Assembly (NCBI RefSeq): GCF_013393385.1
Contig: NZ_AP023239.1
Location: 2,604,001-2,668,000 of the forward strand
Origin: Paenibacillus sp. URB8-2
GTDB lineage: Bacteria; Bacillota; Bacilli; Paenibacillales; Paenibacillaceae
Direction of reading: 5' to 3'
DNA length: 64,000 nt
This document shows, in pieces, positions 18,328 to 26,256 of the stretch (position 1 is its first letter; each line of letters starts with the position of its first letter). The notes beneath the pieces were generated by a model, which was not told where the DNA came from, did no database searches, and was given only the letters and a program-made list of their open reading frames with translations. The position numbers were made by a program, and so were the translations under genes.

Positions 18328-18855
18328 ATGGAGAGCCTGATCAAAGAAGAGTCCGTCATCCTGTCGGATGAAGAAAGCTTCTTCGGGCTTGTGGCTGAGC
18401 ACAAAAGAACGTTATATGGCATCGCCCACAGCTATCTCCGCAGCGAGGCAGATGCGCTTGAAATGGTGCAGGAGGCGACCTGCCGGGCTTGGATCAAACG
18501 CAGAAGCCTGAAGGATGAGGGGCGGTTCACCCCATGGCTTATCCGAATTCTAATCAACTGCTGCAACGATGAACTGAAGCGCAGAAAGCGGGTGATTCCC
18601 TCCGAAATCCAGGGCGGGGAGTCCGGGATGATTGAAATGGCGAGTGACCGCAAGCTGGACATGGAGCGGGCGCTGGATGCCGTGAAGCCGAAATACCGGC
18701 AGGTGCTTGTCCTGAAATACTACCGGGATATGACGCTGACTGAAATTGCAGGGTTGCTGGAAAGACCGGAAGGAACCGTAAAGACATGGCTGAACAAAGG
18801 CCTGAAGCAACTGCGGGGCAAAATGAAAGGGAAGGGAGATGAGCGCTATGTTTGA
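18328..18855 (+). CDS. ECF-type RNA polymerase sigma factor
   Basis: A 175-residue sigma-70 family factor with region 2 (about 20-85: HSYLRSEADALEMVQEATCRAW) and region 4 helix-turn-helix (about 115-165: YRQVLVLKYYRDMTLTEIAGLLERPEGTVKTWL). The SigV/SigX style is likely. The start is ATG 18328 with GGAGGGG (18315-18321) six bases upstream; ATG 18322 is too close to that site. The next gene overlaps its 3' end and encodes a membrane protein, the usual sigma/anti-sigma arrangement. Which stress it answers cannot be told. Confidence 0.9.
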   Translation: MESLIKEESVILSDEESFFGLVAEHKRTLYGIAHSYLRSEADALEMVQEATCRAWIKRRSLKDEGRFTPWLIRILINCCNDELKRRKRVIPSEIQGGESGMIEMASDRKLDMERALDAVKPKYRQVLVLKYYRDMTLTEIAGLLERPEGTVKTWLNKGLKQLRGKMKGKGDERYV

Positions 18856-20284
18856 ACGTGAAGAGAAGCTGGCCCGGGACTATTTTCACGTTGCGGAGCG
18901 GCACTTGTCGCTAGTGTCCGAGCAGAAGTTGGACGCTGCAATCAATGCCGGCATTGCCGAAGGGACCCGCAGAGGAAGGAACGTCCGTAGACGTTATGCT
19001 TTCACATCCGCTGTTATCCTGACCGTCGCCCTGCTGTTCATCATCTCGTGGCTGGGGGGACTCGGCGGTCAACGGATTACGGCGGTTCAGCCCAAGAACT
19101 GGGGGGAGTTTGAAACGTACCGTTCAATCGCGGAGAACAATATCACTATAAAAACAGCGCTGGACGCCGGAATCGTCATACCTCTTCACATTTCAACGCA
19201 GGAGAAGAACGGCTACAAAATTACCCTGGACGGCATGATCGCCGACCGGCGGGGCATGCTGCTGCTGTATACGTTCGAGAACCGGAATACGCAAAAGGCG
19301 ACGGTCACCCGTTTTTCGTTGAAAGGCCTGTCGAACTTTTCTTCTTCATCTTCCTATTGGAGCGGCGGCGACGGAAGCCCGGGGATTACCCATAATTACT
19401 TCCAGCTTACTTTGGAAGAAGGCCAGAAGCTGTCTGAACGGCTGACGGCTGAAGCAATTGTAATGCCGGATACTCCTGAGGCTCATCTTTCCAGCTCGAA
19501 CAAATTCAGAACCTCGCTGACCGCCGGTATTTCGCTGGATATCGCGGAGATTGAAAAGTCCGGACGTGAGATCGATATCGGTAAAACAATGACGGTCGGC
19601 GGTCAGCGGATTCATATCGAAAAAGCCTATATCGGCCCGACAGGAATTTACTTGAATGCCGTATATGACGATCAGAATGCCAAACGAATATTCAGTGTGA
19701 TTAACCCGACGATTATGTCCGGAAAGGGAGAAAAGGAAACGGCGCTGTCTACCAACATGACATTGAATGTGAATACTCCGCTGCAGACGATGGTTTTCCA
19801 CAACAATAATATGGATGTCAAAGGGCCGCTGAAGCTTACGATCAAGGGAATCCAGGCTATGGATAAATCCGATCTGAAGCTTGTCGTTGATACGAAGGCC
19901 CAAAAAATAATCAAGGCGCCTGACGAGCGATTAACGCTATCCGACCGAAACGCCGATATCAGGTTTACCGAAAGCAGTTCGGGGGTTGAGGGTAACGCAA
20001 AGTCCGGTCAGCTTGTACTCCAATTAAGTACCAAGTCTACTGAGAACGATGAAATGGCTCACCTGTCATTTGATCTGGACGACAGCTTTACGGACGGCGA
20101 GGGAGTGAAGCATTCGATTATCCGGAACGAGGGAACTTATTGGGAATCCAGCGGCAATTCAGAGGGATGGACAGATACTGGTATTTACAATCTGGGGTCC
20201 GCCAAGCTTCCGCAGCCGCTTACCTTTACGATTAGCAGCTACCCGAACCCTATACTTGAGGAGCAATCCGTCCGAATCCGTTAA
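18848..20284 (+). CDS. DUF4179 membrane protein, likely anti-sigma factor
   Basis: A 478-residue protein with a cytoplasmic N-terminus (about 1-48), one membrane helix (FTSAVILTVALLFIISW, about 50-66) and a large external part with DUF4179-like beta structure (about 85-190). It overlaps the ECF sigma gene by 8 bases, so it is presumed to hold that sigma factor inactive. ATG 18848 has GGGAG nine bases upstream; ATG 18839 is in frame but too near the site. No classical zinc anti-sigma HxxxCxxC motif was seen. Confidence 0.82.
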   Translation: MFEREEKLARDYFHVAERHLSLVSEQKLDAAINAGIAEGTRRGRNVRRRYAFTSAVILTVALLFIISWLGGLGGQRITAVQPKNWGEFETYRSIAENNITIKTALDAGIVIPLHISTQEKNGYKITLDGMIADRRGMLLLYTFENRNTQKATVTRFSLKGLSNFSSSSSYWSGGDGSPGITHNYFQLTLEEGQKLSERLTAEAIVMPDTPEAHLSSSNKFRTSLTAGISLDIAEIEKSGREIDIGKTMTVGGQRIHIEKAYIGPTGIYLNAVYDDQNAKRIFSVINPTIMSGKGEKETALSTNMTLNVNTPLQTMVFHNNNMDVKGPLKLTIKGIQAMDKSDLKLVVDTKAQKIIKAPDERLTLSDRNADIRFTESSSGVEGNAKSGQLVLQLSTKSTENDEMAHLSFDLDDSFTDGEGVKHSIIRNEGTYWESSGNSEGWTDTGIYNLGSAKLPQPLTFTISSYPNPILEEQSVRIR

Positions 20285-20296
20285 TAATTATGTCAA

Positions 20297-20343
20297 AAAG
20301 CCGCCTCCCGCCCGCTTTTCAAGCGCGGCCCAGAAGCGGCTTT
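20297..20343. terminator. Probable bidirectional terminator
   Basis: AAAGCCGC (20297-20304) pairs with GCGGCTTT (20336-20343), enclosing a second GC-rich inverted region. T-rich sequence follows and A-rich precedes, between the anti-sigma gene and the convergent PfpI gene. Confidence 0.7.
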
Positions 20344-20349
20344 CTTTAT

Positions 20350-20874
20350 TTATTCCCCGGCGAGTGCATCGCAGAACGCTTTGCCGTATGGCGGGAGATC
20401 GGGTGGTCGGCGGGCGGAGACGATATGGCCGTCGACAACGACAGGCTCGTCCTTCCAGATTGCTCCGGCGTTCTCCATATCGTCACGGATGCCGGGAGTC
20501 GAGGTTACGGTGACGCCGTCCAGAATTTTGGCGGAGATCAGCACCCAGCCGGCATGGCAGATTTGCCCGATCGGCTTCTCCGCTTTGTTGAAGTCCTGGA
20601 TCAACTTCAGCACCGCCGGGTAGCGGCGGATCTTGTCCGGCGCCCACCCGCCGGGCACCAGAATGCCGTCGTAGTCGGCAGCGTCCAGTTCATCCCAGGA
20701 GTAGTCCGCCGTAGCGGGGACGCCGTATTTGCCGACGTAAGTTTTTTCTTTTACAAGACCTGCCAGATGGACCTCCGCGCCTTCCTCCCTGACCCGGTAG
20801 ATCGGATACCAAAGCTCCAAATCTTCAAATTCATCGTCTACGAGCGCAATTACTTTTTTTCCGTCCAAACGCAT
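20350..20874 (-). CDS. DJ-1/PfpI family protein
   Basis: A 174-residue class I glutamine-amidotransferase-like protein of the PfpI/YfkM group. Motifs: E in DEFEDLELW (14-22), PGGWAPD (74-80) and the nucleophile elbow ICHAGW with Cys106-His107. Family roles include deglycase-like protein repair and proteolysis; substrate here unknown. Cytoplasmic. The GGGAG ribosome site on the minus strand is near the ATG. It probably ends at the shared terminator with the anti-sigma gene. Confidence 0.88.
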   Translation of the reverse strand: MRLDGKKVIALVDDEFEDLELWYPIYRVREEGAEVHLAGLVKEKTYVGKYGVPATADYSWDELDAADYDGILVPGGWAPDKIRRYPAVLKLIQDFNKAEKPIGQICHAGWVLISAKILDGVTVTSTPGIRDDMENAGAIWKDEPVVVDGHIVSARRPPDLPPYGKAFCDALAGE

Positions 20875-21118
20875 TTGACGCAGCTCCCTTCAAAGAACGT
20901 AATCCCGTATATTGTAGCAAATTTAAAATTTGAAGTCATCCAAAGCGAAGAAATTATATTCATAATTGGTAATTTAATCATTTTATGCAAATGGGAAGGT
21001 TTTTTGCGGGAGGAAGCGAATATAAATCTAATGCATCCTTATTCGGGATGCCGCTGCAAAATGTCTGACTATAGGCAAATGCGCATATCCTTTCAAATCA
21101 TTTTTTTGAGGTGCTACC

Positions 21119-21565
21119 ATGTACAATGAAGACCAACTGAACCAAACCTGCCGTTGCGGCGGCGAGATGACTATACATATGCATACGCTGATTTACAAAG
21201 CTAAAGTGAAAATTACCAATGTCCCCGTCTTTATGTGCCAATCCTGCTTCCAGTATAAGCCGCATCCGGCCGTAAAGAACGATTTGAGCCTGGTGCTTCA
21301 AGAGCTTGGCGGCAATCCCAAGAGAAGCATCTTCTCTTTTGCCGAACGCAATGAGTTGGCCTCCGTGCTGAATGACACTTTTTACGGCTATAAGGGGAGG
21401 GGCGAAGATCTGGAGCAGGCGGTCCAGAAGGCTATGAGCGAAAGGATCGATCTGCTGCTGGATTTATTCCGAATCGCGTCGGAAGCGGCTGATAAGGAGT
21501 GGATGGAGGAACTTGAGAGCAGGCTGCTTAAGCTTGTTCCGCATACCGTATCCCGAATCGTGTAA
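21119..21565 (+). CDS. Cys-motif protein, YgiT-like zinc finger start
   Basis: A 148-residue protein opening with paired cysteines CRCGG (11-15) and CQSC (about 40-43), a spacing that resembles YgiT/MqsA-type zinc-ribbon N-termini. The rest is mostly helical and charged (LEQAVQKAMSERIDLLLDLFRIASEAADKEWMEEL), with no helix-turn-helix I can name. GAGGTG precedes the ATG. It stands alone between AT-rich spacers. It is not obviously part of a toxin-antitoxin pair: no small partner gene is adjacent. Confidence 0.6.
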   Translation: MYNEDQLNQTCRCGGEMTIHMHTLIYKAKVKITNVPVFMCQSCFQYKPHPAVKNDLSLVLQELGGNPKRSIFSFAERNELASVLNDTFYGYKGRGEDLEQAVQKAMSERIDLLLDLFRIASEAADKEWMEELESRLLKLVPHTVSRIV

Positions 21566-21907
21566 CCTCCTTCTGCAAAACAATGAAAATATTTCAGAAA
21601 CATTGGATTTTTTCGTCGATTTTTGATACCATAAAGAAAGAGGTTACATTGCTGTTTTAAGAGGATATCCGATTAGAGCAGGAGCTTGTAGCCGTTCAAT
21701 GATTTTGCGGGAAAGTCCGAAAGACTCCGTTAGTATGCAATGAACGACATTATTCGGTCATGAAGCTTATCCGGCGAAATCGGGGAGAAAGATGGGTATC
21801 CAGCACCAGTCATCCTAGGTGACTCTTGTCAAAAATAGGGAGAAAGTATGGAATTAGGTCCCATTCCTGCATCAATGCTTCAAGTCTGAAAGAATTTCTG
21901 AAAGGAA
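21566..21907 (+). other. Long non-coding stretch upstream of ccpA with hairpin potential
   Basis: No plausible reading frame. Several short stems can be drawn: CGG-AGTC-CGAAA-GACT-CCG around 21708-21729, AGTCA-TCCTAGG-TGACT around 21809-21825, and a distant pairing of GGATA (21663-21667) with TATCC (about 21797). These stop short of the ccpA promoter, so if transcribed this would be a separate small RNA rather than the ccpA leader. I cannot match it to a named RNA family. Confidence 0.3.
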
Positions 21908-21923
21908 ATTGAAGCGTTATCAT
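21908..21923 (+). promoter_or_regulatory. cre-like CcpA site at the ccpA promoter
   Basis: ATTGAAGCGTTATCAT matches the consensus WTGNAANCGNWNNCW at all but one fixed position (T for G). It abuts the ccpA -35 box at 21923, so CcpA could repress its own gene. Confidence 0.5.
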
Positions 21924-21951
21924 TGCACAAAAGTACAAATTATCGTATCAT
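21923..21951 (+). promoter_or_regulatory. Sigma-A promoter of ccpA
   Basis: TTGCAC (21923-21928), 17-bp spacer, TATCAT (21946-21951); transcription would start near 21958, about 43 bp before the TTG start codon. Confidence 0.6.
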
Positions 21952-22000
21952 GATTTTAATTAGGTCGAACGATAAAATTTATCGCAATGGAGAGAGTAAT

Positions 22001-23011
22001 TTGACGGTAACCATTTACGATGTAGCGCGTGAGGCAGGCGTATCTATGGCAACGGTATCACGGGTTGTAAACAACAATCCCAATGTGAAACCGCAAACCC
22101 GCAAGAAGGTTTATGAAGCGATTGAGCGTTTGGGGTATCGTCCCAACGCCGTGGCAAGAGGTCTTGCCAGCAAGAAAACGACGACCGTTGGCGTTGTCAT
22201 TCCCGATATTTCCAATTCGATTTTTGCGGAAATTGCCCGCGGAATCGAAGACATCGCCAATATGTACCATTACAATATTATTTTGTGCAACGCCGACAAG
22301 CGCAAGGAGAAGGAAATCCGCGTCATTAACACGCTGCTCGAGAAGCAGGTGGACGGCCTCCTCTTCATGGGCGGCACCGTAACCGATGAGCATATTTTGG
22401 CTTTCCAGACCTCGGCCGTTCCGATTGTACTGTGTGCGACAAGCGATGAGAAAGGTACTTATCCTTCGGTCGATATCGATCATGAAGCCGCCGCTTTCGA
22501 TGCGGTCAATACTCTGATCCGCCATGGCCACCGCGAAATCGCGATGATCAGCGGCACACTGCAGGACCCGGCCAATGGCTACGCGCGTTTCCAAGGCTAT
22601 AAGAAAGCGCTCGAAACAGCCGGTATCGAATACCAGGAAGATCTTGTGCGCATCGGGAATTACCGCTATGAGTCCGGCGTCGAGGCGATGAAGTATTTTC
22701 TGGGGCTGAAGAAGAAGCCGACGGCGATATTTGCCGCGACGGACGAAATGGCCATTGGCGCCATTCACAGCATCCAGGACGAAGGACTGAAAGTGCCGGG
22801 GGATTTCTCGATTATCAGCGTAGATAACATCCGTATGGCTTCCATGGTGCGTCCGCTGCTTACTACGGTGGCGCAGCCGATGTACGACCTGGGCGCCGTG
22901 GCCATGAGACTTCTGACCAAGCTGATGAAGAAGGAGACCGTAGAGAATCCGCGCGTCATTTTGCCGCATGAGACCATTCTGCGCCTGTCCGTCAGCCATG
23001 TGAACGAATAA
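22001..23011 (+). CDS. ccpA: Catabolite control protein A (LacI family)
   Basis: Global carbon-catabolite regulator that binds cre sites with Ser46-phosphorylated HPr or Crh. The 336 residues have a LacI-type helix-turn-helix [20 protein letters not shown] (4-23), the hinge [10 protein letters not shown] and a periplasmic-binding-like core ([33 protein letters not shown]). The match to Bacillus CcpA is close across the protein. The start is TTG 22001 with GGAGAGAG ahead; the frame continues upstream without support. Location near acsA follows Bacillus gene order. Confidence 0.93.
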   Translation: MTVTIYDVAREAGVSMATVSRVVNNNPNVKPQTRKKVYEAIERLGYRPNAVARGLASKKTTTVGVVIPDISNSIFAEIARGIEDIANMYHYNIILCNADKRKEKEIRVINTLLEKQVDGLLFMGGTVTDEHILAFQTSAVPIVLCATSDEKGTYPSVDIDHEAAAFDAVNTLIRHGHREIAMISGTLQDPANGYARFQGYKKALETAGIEYQEDLVRIGNYRYESGVEAMKYFLGLKKKPTAIFAATDEMAIGAIHSIQDEGLKVPGDFSIISVDNIRMASMVRPLLTTVAQPMYDLGAVAMRLLTKLMKKETVENPRVILPHETILRLSVSHVNE

Positions 23012-23037
23012 CTTGAACATCCCCCATAACGGGGCTG

Positions 23038-23104
23038 CCGGGCGATTTTCAGCCCGGTCCAGAAGAATATGCTTGACGTAAAAAGCTCCGTCACGGGGCT
23101 TTTT
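23038..23104 (+). terminator. Two tandem hairpins after ccpA
   Basis: CCGGGC/GCCCGG (23038-23057), then AAAAGCTCCG/CGGGGCTTTTT around a TCA loop (23080-23104) ending in Ts. The second is a good intrinsic terminator. Confidence 0.8.
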
Positions 23105-23151
23105 ATGCTATTATTCATCTTTTTCATTCCTAATTAAAGGGAGGCCAGTCT

Positions 23152-23850
23152 ATGGAAGCTGTAATCGGAATCATTGGAGCCATGGATGAAGAGATCAAAC
23201 TGCTGCTGGAGAATATGGACCACAGCGAGGCTGTTAGTAAAGCGGGGATTACATACTATAAAGGCACAATCGGCGGAAAATCCATTGTCGTCTCCAAATC
23301 GGGCGTTGGGAAAGTAAATGCCGCAGTCACTACGCAGATTATGATCGATGCGTTCGGCGCAAAGAAGGTGCTGTTTACAGGCGTGGCCGGTGCGCTGCAT
23401 CCGGACCTGGAAGTTGGAGATATCGTTATATCCTCGGAGTGCTTGCAGCATGATATGGACGTCACAGCGCTGGGCTTCCCCCGCGGCGTCATTCCATTCC
23501 AGGAAGCATCGGAGTTTCCGGCCGATCCGGAACTTGTGCTGCTTGCAGAGAAAGTCTGCCGGGAAATGGGGGTCCGCTATGTGACGGGGAGAGTTCTATC
23601 GGGCGACCAGTTTATTGCCAGCCGGGAATCGGTCTCCATGCTGCGGGAGCAGCTTAGAGGCGCCTGTGCGGAAATGGAAGGAGCGGCGCTGGCTCAGGTA
23701 TGTTATATGAACGAAATCCCGTTCGTTGTGATCCGCTCCATGTCCGACAAGGCCGATGGTTCGGCGAACATCAGCTTTACGGAATTTACGGAGACCGCAT
23801 CAAGGCAGTCCCATGAAATACTGAGCGGTATACTGAACAAGCTGCATTAA
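23152..23850 (+). CDS. mtnN: 5'-methylthioadenosine/S-adenosylhomocysteine nucleosidase
   Basis: Cleaves adenine from methylthioadenosine and S-adenosylhomocysteine, feeding methionine salvage and the activated methyl cycle. The 232 residues match MTAN. GIIGAMDEE (6-14) holds the general acid Glu12, VTTQIMIDAF and FTGVAGAL line the pocket, EMEGAALAQVC gives the ribose-binding Glu, and RSMSDKAD the catalytic Asp. Ribosome site AAAGGGAGG. Its stop codon overlaps the 3' end of the decayed acuA on the other strand. Confidence 0.95.
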   Translation: MEAVIGIIGAMDEEIKLLLENMDHSEAVSKAGITYYKGTIGGKSIVVSKSGVGKVNAAVTTQIMIDAFGAKKVLFTGVAGALHPDLEVGDIVISSECLQHDMDVTALGFPRGVIPFQEASEFPADPELVLLAEKVCREMGVRYVTGRVLSGDQFIASRESVSMLREQLRGACAEMEGAALAQVCYMNEIPFVVIRSMSDKADGSANISFTEFTETASRQSHEILSGILNKLH

Positions 23851-24234
23851 TACATAAACCGCTGCCTGAACCTTACTTTGTCGAACATTTCACGATAGGC
23901 CAGCGGTACCTCGGAACCGATGCGGACCATCAGGCAGCTCACGGGATGGGAGCAAATTTCAGGATCGTCGGTGGCGTACCAGACCATATCGATCGTCATC
24001 ATCAGCCGCACCATCATATGGCGGTACGCCCAGACATCCAGACCGCTTCCCTTAAGGTCTCAGTGCCAATAATACTCTATTGTTAAAACGATGCAATTCT
24101 CCAGCTGTTCCCGTTCAAACGGAAGCGGCAAGCAATTCCCTTCCAATTCCCGCGGCCCGGTAGGCGCCCGCCACTTCGATGGCCCCCAGTTCGATTAAAT
24201 CCTTCATGCCTCCGCTCCATATTGGACTCTTGTA
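23847..24234 (-). pseudogene. acuA: Decayed acuA (AcsA-modifying acetyltransferase) remnant
   Basis: Reading the minus strand gives the C-terminal half of AcuA, the GNAT that acetylates and inactivates acetyl-CoA synthetase. Recognisable pieces in order: GGMKDLIELGAIEVAGAYR, then a frameshift at about 24120, then FEREQLENCIV...EYYWH, an in-frame TGA at 24060-24062 where the family has Trp (HWDLKG), then VWYATDDPEICSHP and the ending FRQRFMY. About 90 N-terminal codons are missing; the remnant begins beside the acsA promoter. Its place next to acsA is the Bacillus arrangement, with acuB and acuC absent here. Three independent lesions make expression of a working protein implausible. Confidence 0.85.
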
Positions 24235-24252
24235 CCTGGAACAAAGGATGGA

Positions 24253-24277
24253 ATGTAAGCGTTTGCTGTGCTATACT
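24253..24277 (+). promoter_or_regulatory. acsA promoter with full-consensus cre
   Basis: ATGTAAGCGTTTGCT (24253-24267) matches WTGNAANCGNWNNCW at every fixed position. An extended -10, TGC-TATACT, follows at 24269-24277. The cre covers the -35 region, which implies repression by CcpA, as is known for acsA in Bacillus subtilis. Confidence 0.75.
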
Positions 24278-24432
24278 TAATTTTGACATAAAAAGTTCAC
24301 AAAATATAGCTTGACTTCATTGATTTGAGGTGGAGTTGTCAAGAGATCAAACGTCCAATTTAATCAAAATCATAAGTCTGAAACTTGGAGCCATTTAAGC
24401 TTATGCCATTCATACGAGAGGAGGCAAGGGCA

Positions 24433-26157
24433 ATGGGGCGGGTTCACAATGAAATTTTGCCGGGACGGGCGCATAACCCGAACTTGGCCGATTACGATCA
24501 GGCCGTCGCTCACTTTAAATGGGAGGATGCAGAGCGTTATTTTACTTGGTATGAAACGGGAAAAGTCAATATGGCTTATGAAGCGGTCGACCGCCATGTC
24601 CGGGAAGGAAAGGGCGAAAAGACGGCACTGCTGTACAGCGATCCGTCACGGGACGAATCCTACACGTTTGCTGATTTGCAAGAGAAGTCGAACCGCTTCG
24701 GCAACGTGCTCCGAAAATATGGAATCGGCAAAGGAGACAGGGTATTTCTATTTATGCCAAGGCAGCCCGAGCTGTATTTCTGTCTCCTCGGCATCCTAAA
24801 GATAGGTGCGGTTGCGGGCCCTTTATTCGAAGCGTTTATGGAAACGGCGGTCAAGGATCGGCTTGAAGACAGCGGGGCTGTCGCATTGGTCACAACCCCG
24901 GACTTGCTGCATCGGGTAAAGCGTGAGGAGCTTCCGGAGCTGCGTCATATTTTTCTCGTAGGCGGAGATTCGGACCCTGAAAAAGGTTTGTTGGACTATG
25001 AATCAGAAAGCGCTTCCTCATCTCCGGAGCTCGAGCCTGAGTGGCTTGGCCTGGAGGACGGACTGATTATGCACTATACCTCAGGCTCGACGGGAAAGCC
25101 CAAAGGCGTCTATCATGTGCAGCGCGCGATGATCCAGCATTATTATACCGGTAAAGTCGTGCTTGATCTGCAAGAGGACGATATTTACTGGTGCACCGCC
25201 GACCCCGGTTGGGTTACCGGCACCTCGTACGGAATCTTTGCCCCTTGGCTGAGCGGCGCAACGAATGTCGTCCGCGGCGGCCGGTTCAGTCCCCGGGATT
25301 GGTACAAAACGATTGAACGCAATAAAGTAACGGTATGGTACAGCGCGCCCACGGCATTCCGCATGCTGATGAGCGCGGGAAGCGGGAGCCTGGAAGGCGT
25401 CGATTTAAGCAGCTTGCGCCATGTTCTCTCGGTTGGAGAGCCGTTGAATCCAGAAGTCGTCCGATGGGGAGACAAAGTGTATGGCCAGCGCATACATGAT
25501 ACCTGGTGGATGACGGAGACAGGCGGACAGCTCATCTGCAACTATCCCGGGATGGATATGAAACCGGGATCCATGGGACGGCCGCTTCCCGGCATAACCG
25601 CTGCGATTCTGGATGACAGCGGTAATAAGCTCCCTCCGTATACGATGGGCAATTTGGCCATCAAAACGCCGTGGCCGTCTATGATGGACCGGATTTGGAA
25701 TAATCCCGCCAAGTACGAGGAGTATTTCCGAATTCCAGGGTGGTATATTTCCGGGGATTCCGCCTATATGGACGACGAAGGGTATTTCTGGTTCCAGGGG
25801 AGGATCGACGATGTCATCAACTCCTCGGGCGAGCGGATCGGACCGTTCGAGGTGGAGAGCAAGCTGATCGAGCATCCGGCGGTTGCGGAAGCCGGGGTTA
25901 TCGGCAAACCCGATGCGCTGCGAGGAGAAGTCGTCAAGGCGTTTATATCGCTCCGGGAAGGGTATATTCCTTCACCCGAGCTGAAGGCCGAAATTGCGGC
26001 GTTTGTGAGATCGGGGTTATCGGCACACGCCGCGCCGAAGGAAATCGAATTCAAAATGAAGCTCCCGAAGACCCGGTCCGGCAAAATCATGCGCCGCGTG
26101 CTCAAAGCCTGGGAGCTTCATCTGCCTGCCGGCGATCTCTCGACAATAGAGGATTAG
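24433..26157 (+). CDS. acsA: Acetyl-CoA synthetase (AMP-forming), AcsA type
   Basis: Makes acetyl-CoA from acetate, ATP and CoA via acetyl-AMP. The 574 residues match B. subtilis AcsA closely. Motifs: P-loop-like YTSGSTGKPKG (about 215-225), DPGWVTGTSYG, the adenine segment DTWWMTETGG, the hinge DVINSSGERIGPFEVES, and the C-terminal core LPKTRSGKIMRR with catalytic, normally acetylated Lys551. ATG 24433 has AGGAGG eight bases upstream; a TTG at 24385 lacks a ribosome site. The 5' untranslated region is about 150 bases. Confidence 0.95.
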   Translation: MGRVHNEILPGRAHNPNLADYDQAVAHFKWEDAERYFTWYETGKVNMAYEAVDRHVREGKGEKTALLYSDPSRDESYTFADLQEKSNRFGNVLRKYGIGKGDRVFLFMPRQPELYFCLLGILKIGAVAGPLFEAFMETAVKDRLEDSGAVALVTTPDLLHRVKREELPELRHIFLVGGDSDPEKGLLDYESESASSSPELEPEWLGLEDGLIMHYTSGSTGKPKGVYHVQRAMIQHYYTGKVVLDLQEDDIYWCTADPGWVTGTSYGIFAPWLSGATNVVRGGRFSPRDWYKTIERNKVTVWYSAPTAFRMLMSAGSGSLEGVDLSSLRHVLSVGEPLNPEVVRWGDKVYGQRIHDTWWMTETGGQLICNYPGMDMKPGSMGRPLPGITAAILDDSGNKLPPYTMGNLAIKTPWPSMMDRIWNNPAKYEEYFRIPGWYISGDSAYMDDEGYFWFQGRIDDVINSSGERIGPFEVESKLIEHPAVAEAGVIGKPDALRGEVVKAFISLREGYIPSPELKAEIAAFVRSGLSAHAAPKEIEFKMKLPKTRSGKIMRRVLKAWELHLPAGDLSTIED

Positions 26158-26167
26158 ACAAGAAAGA

Positions 26168-26214
26168 AAGACGGTTGACCGCTCTGCCCGTTTAGGGAGG
26201 CTGTCAACCGTCTT
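26168..26214. terminator. Terminator between acsA and the PBP gene
   Basis: AAGACGGTTGAC (26168-26179) pairs perfectly with GTCAACCGTCTT (26203-26214). The T tract on the plus strand is weak; the A-rich side gives a better U tract for the minus-strand gene. Confidence 0.75.
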
Positions 26215-26256
26215 ATTGCTTACAAGGTCTGCTTTGGATACGGACTCCCGGTTTGC

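Noticed and set aside
20350..21118. Open frame on the plus strand spanning the PfpI gene and the following spacer (20290-21129)
   Set aside because: Antisense to a gene with a clear nucleophile elbow; its end runs through AT-rich spacer without coding character.
22058..23020. 320-codon open frame antisense to ccpA
   Set aside because: Shadow of ccpA, no ribosome site or recognised domain.
24083..24289. 68-codon open frame on the minus strand upstream of acsA
   Set aside because: It is one frame of the decayed acuA region; the conserved AcuA residues fall in other frames.
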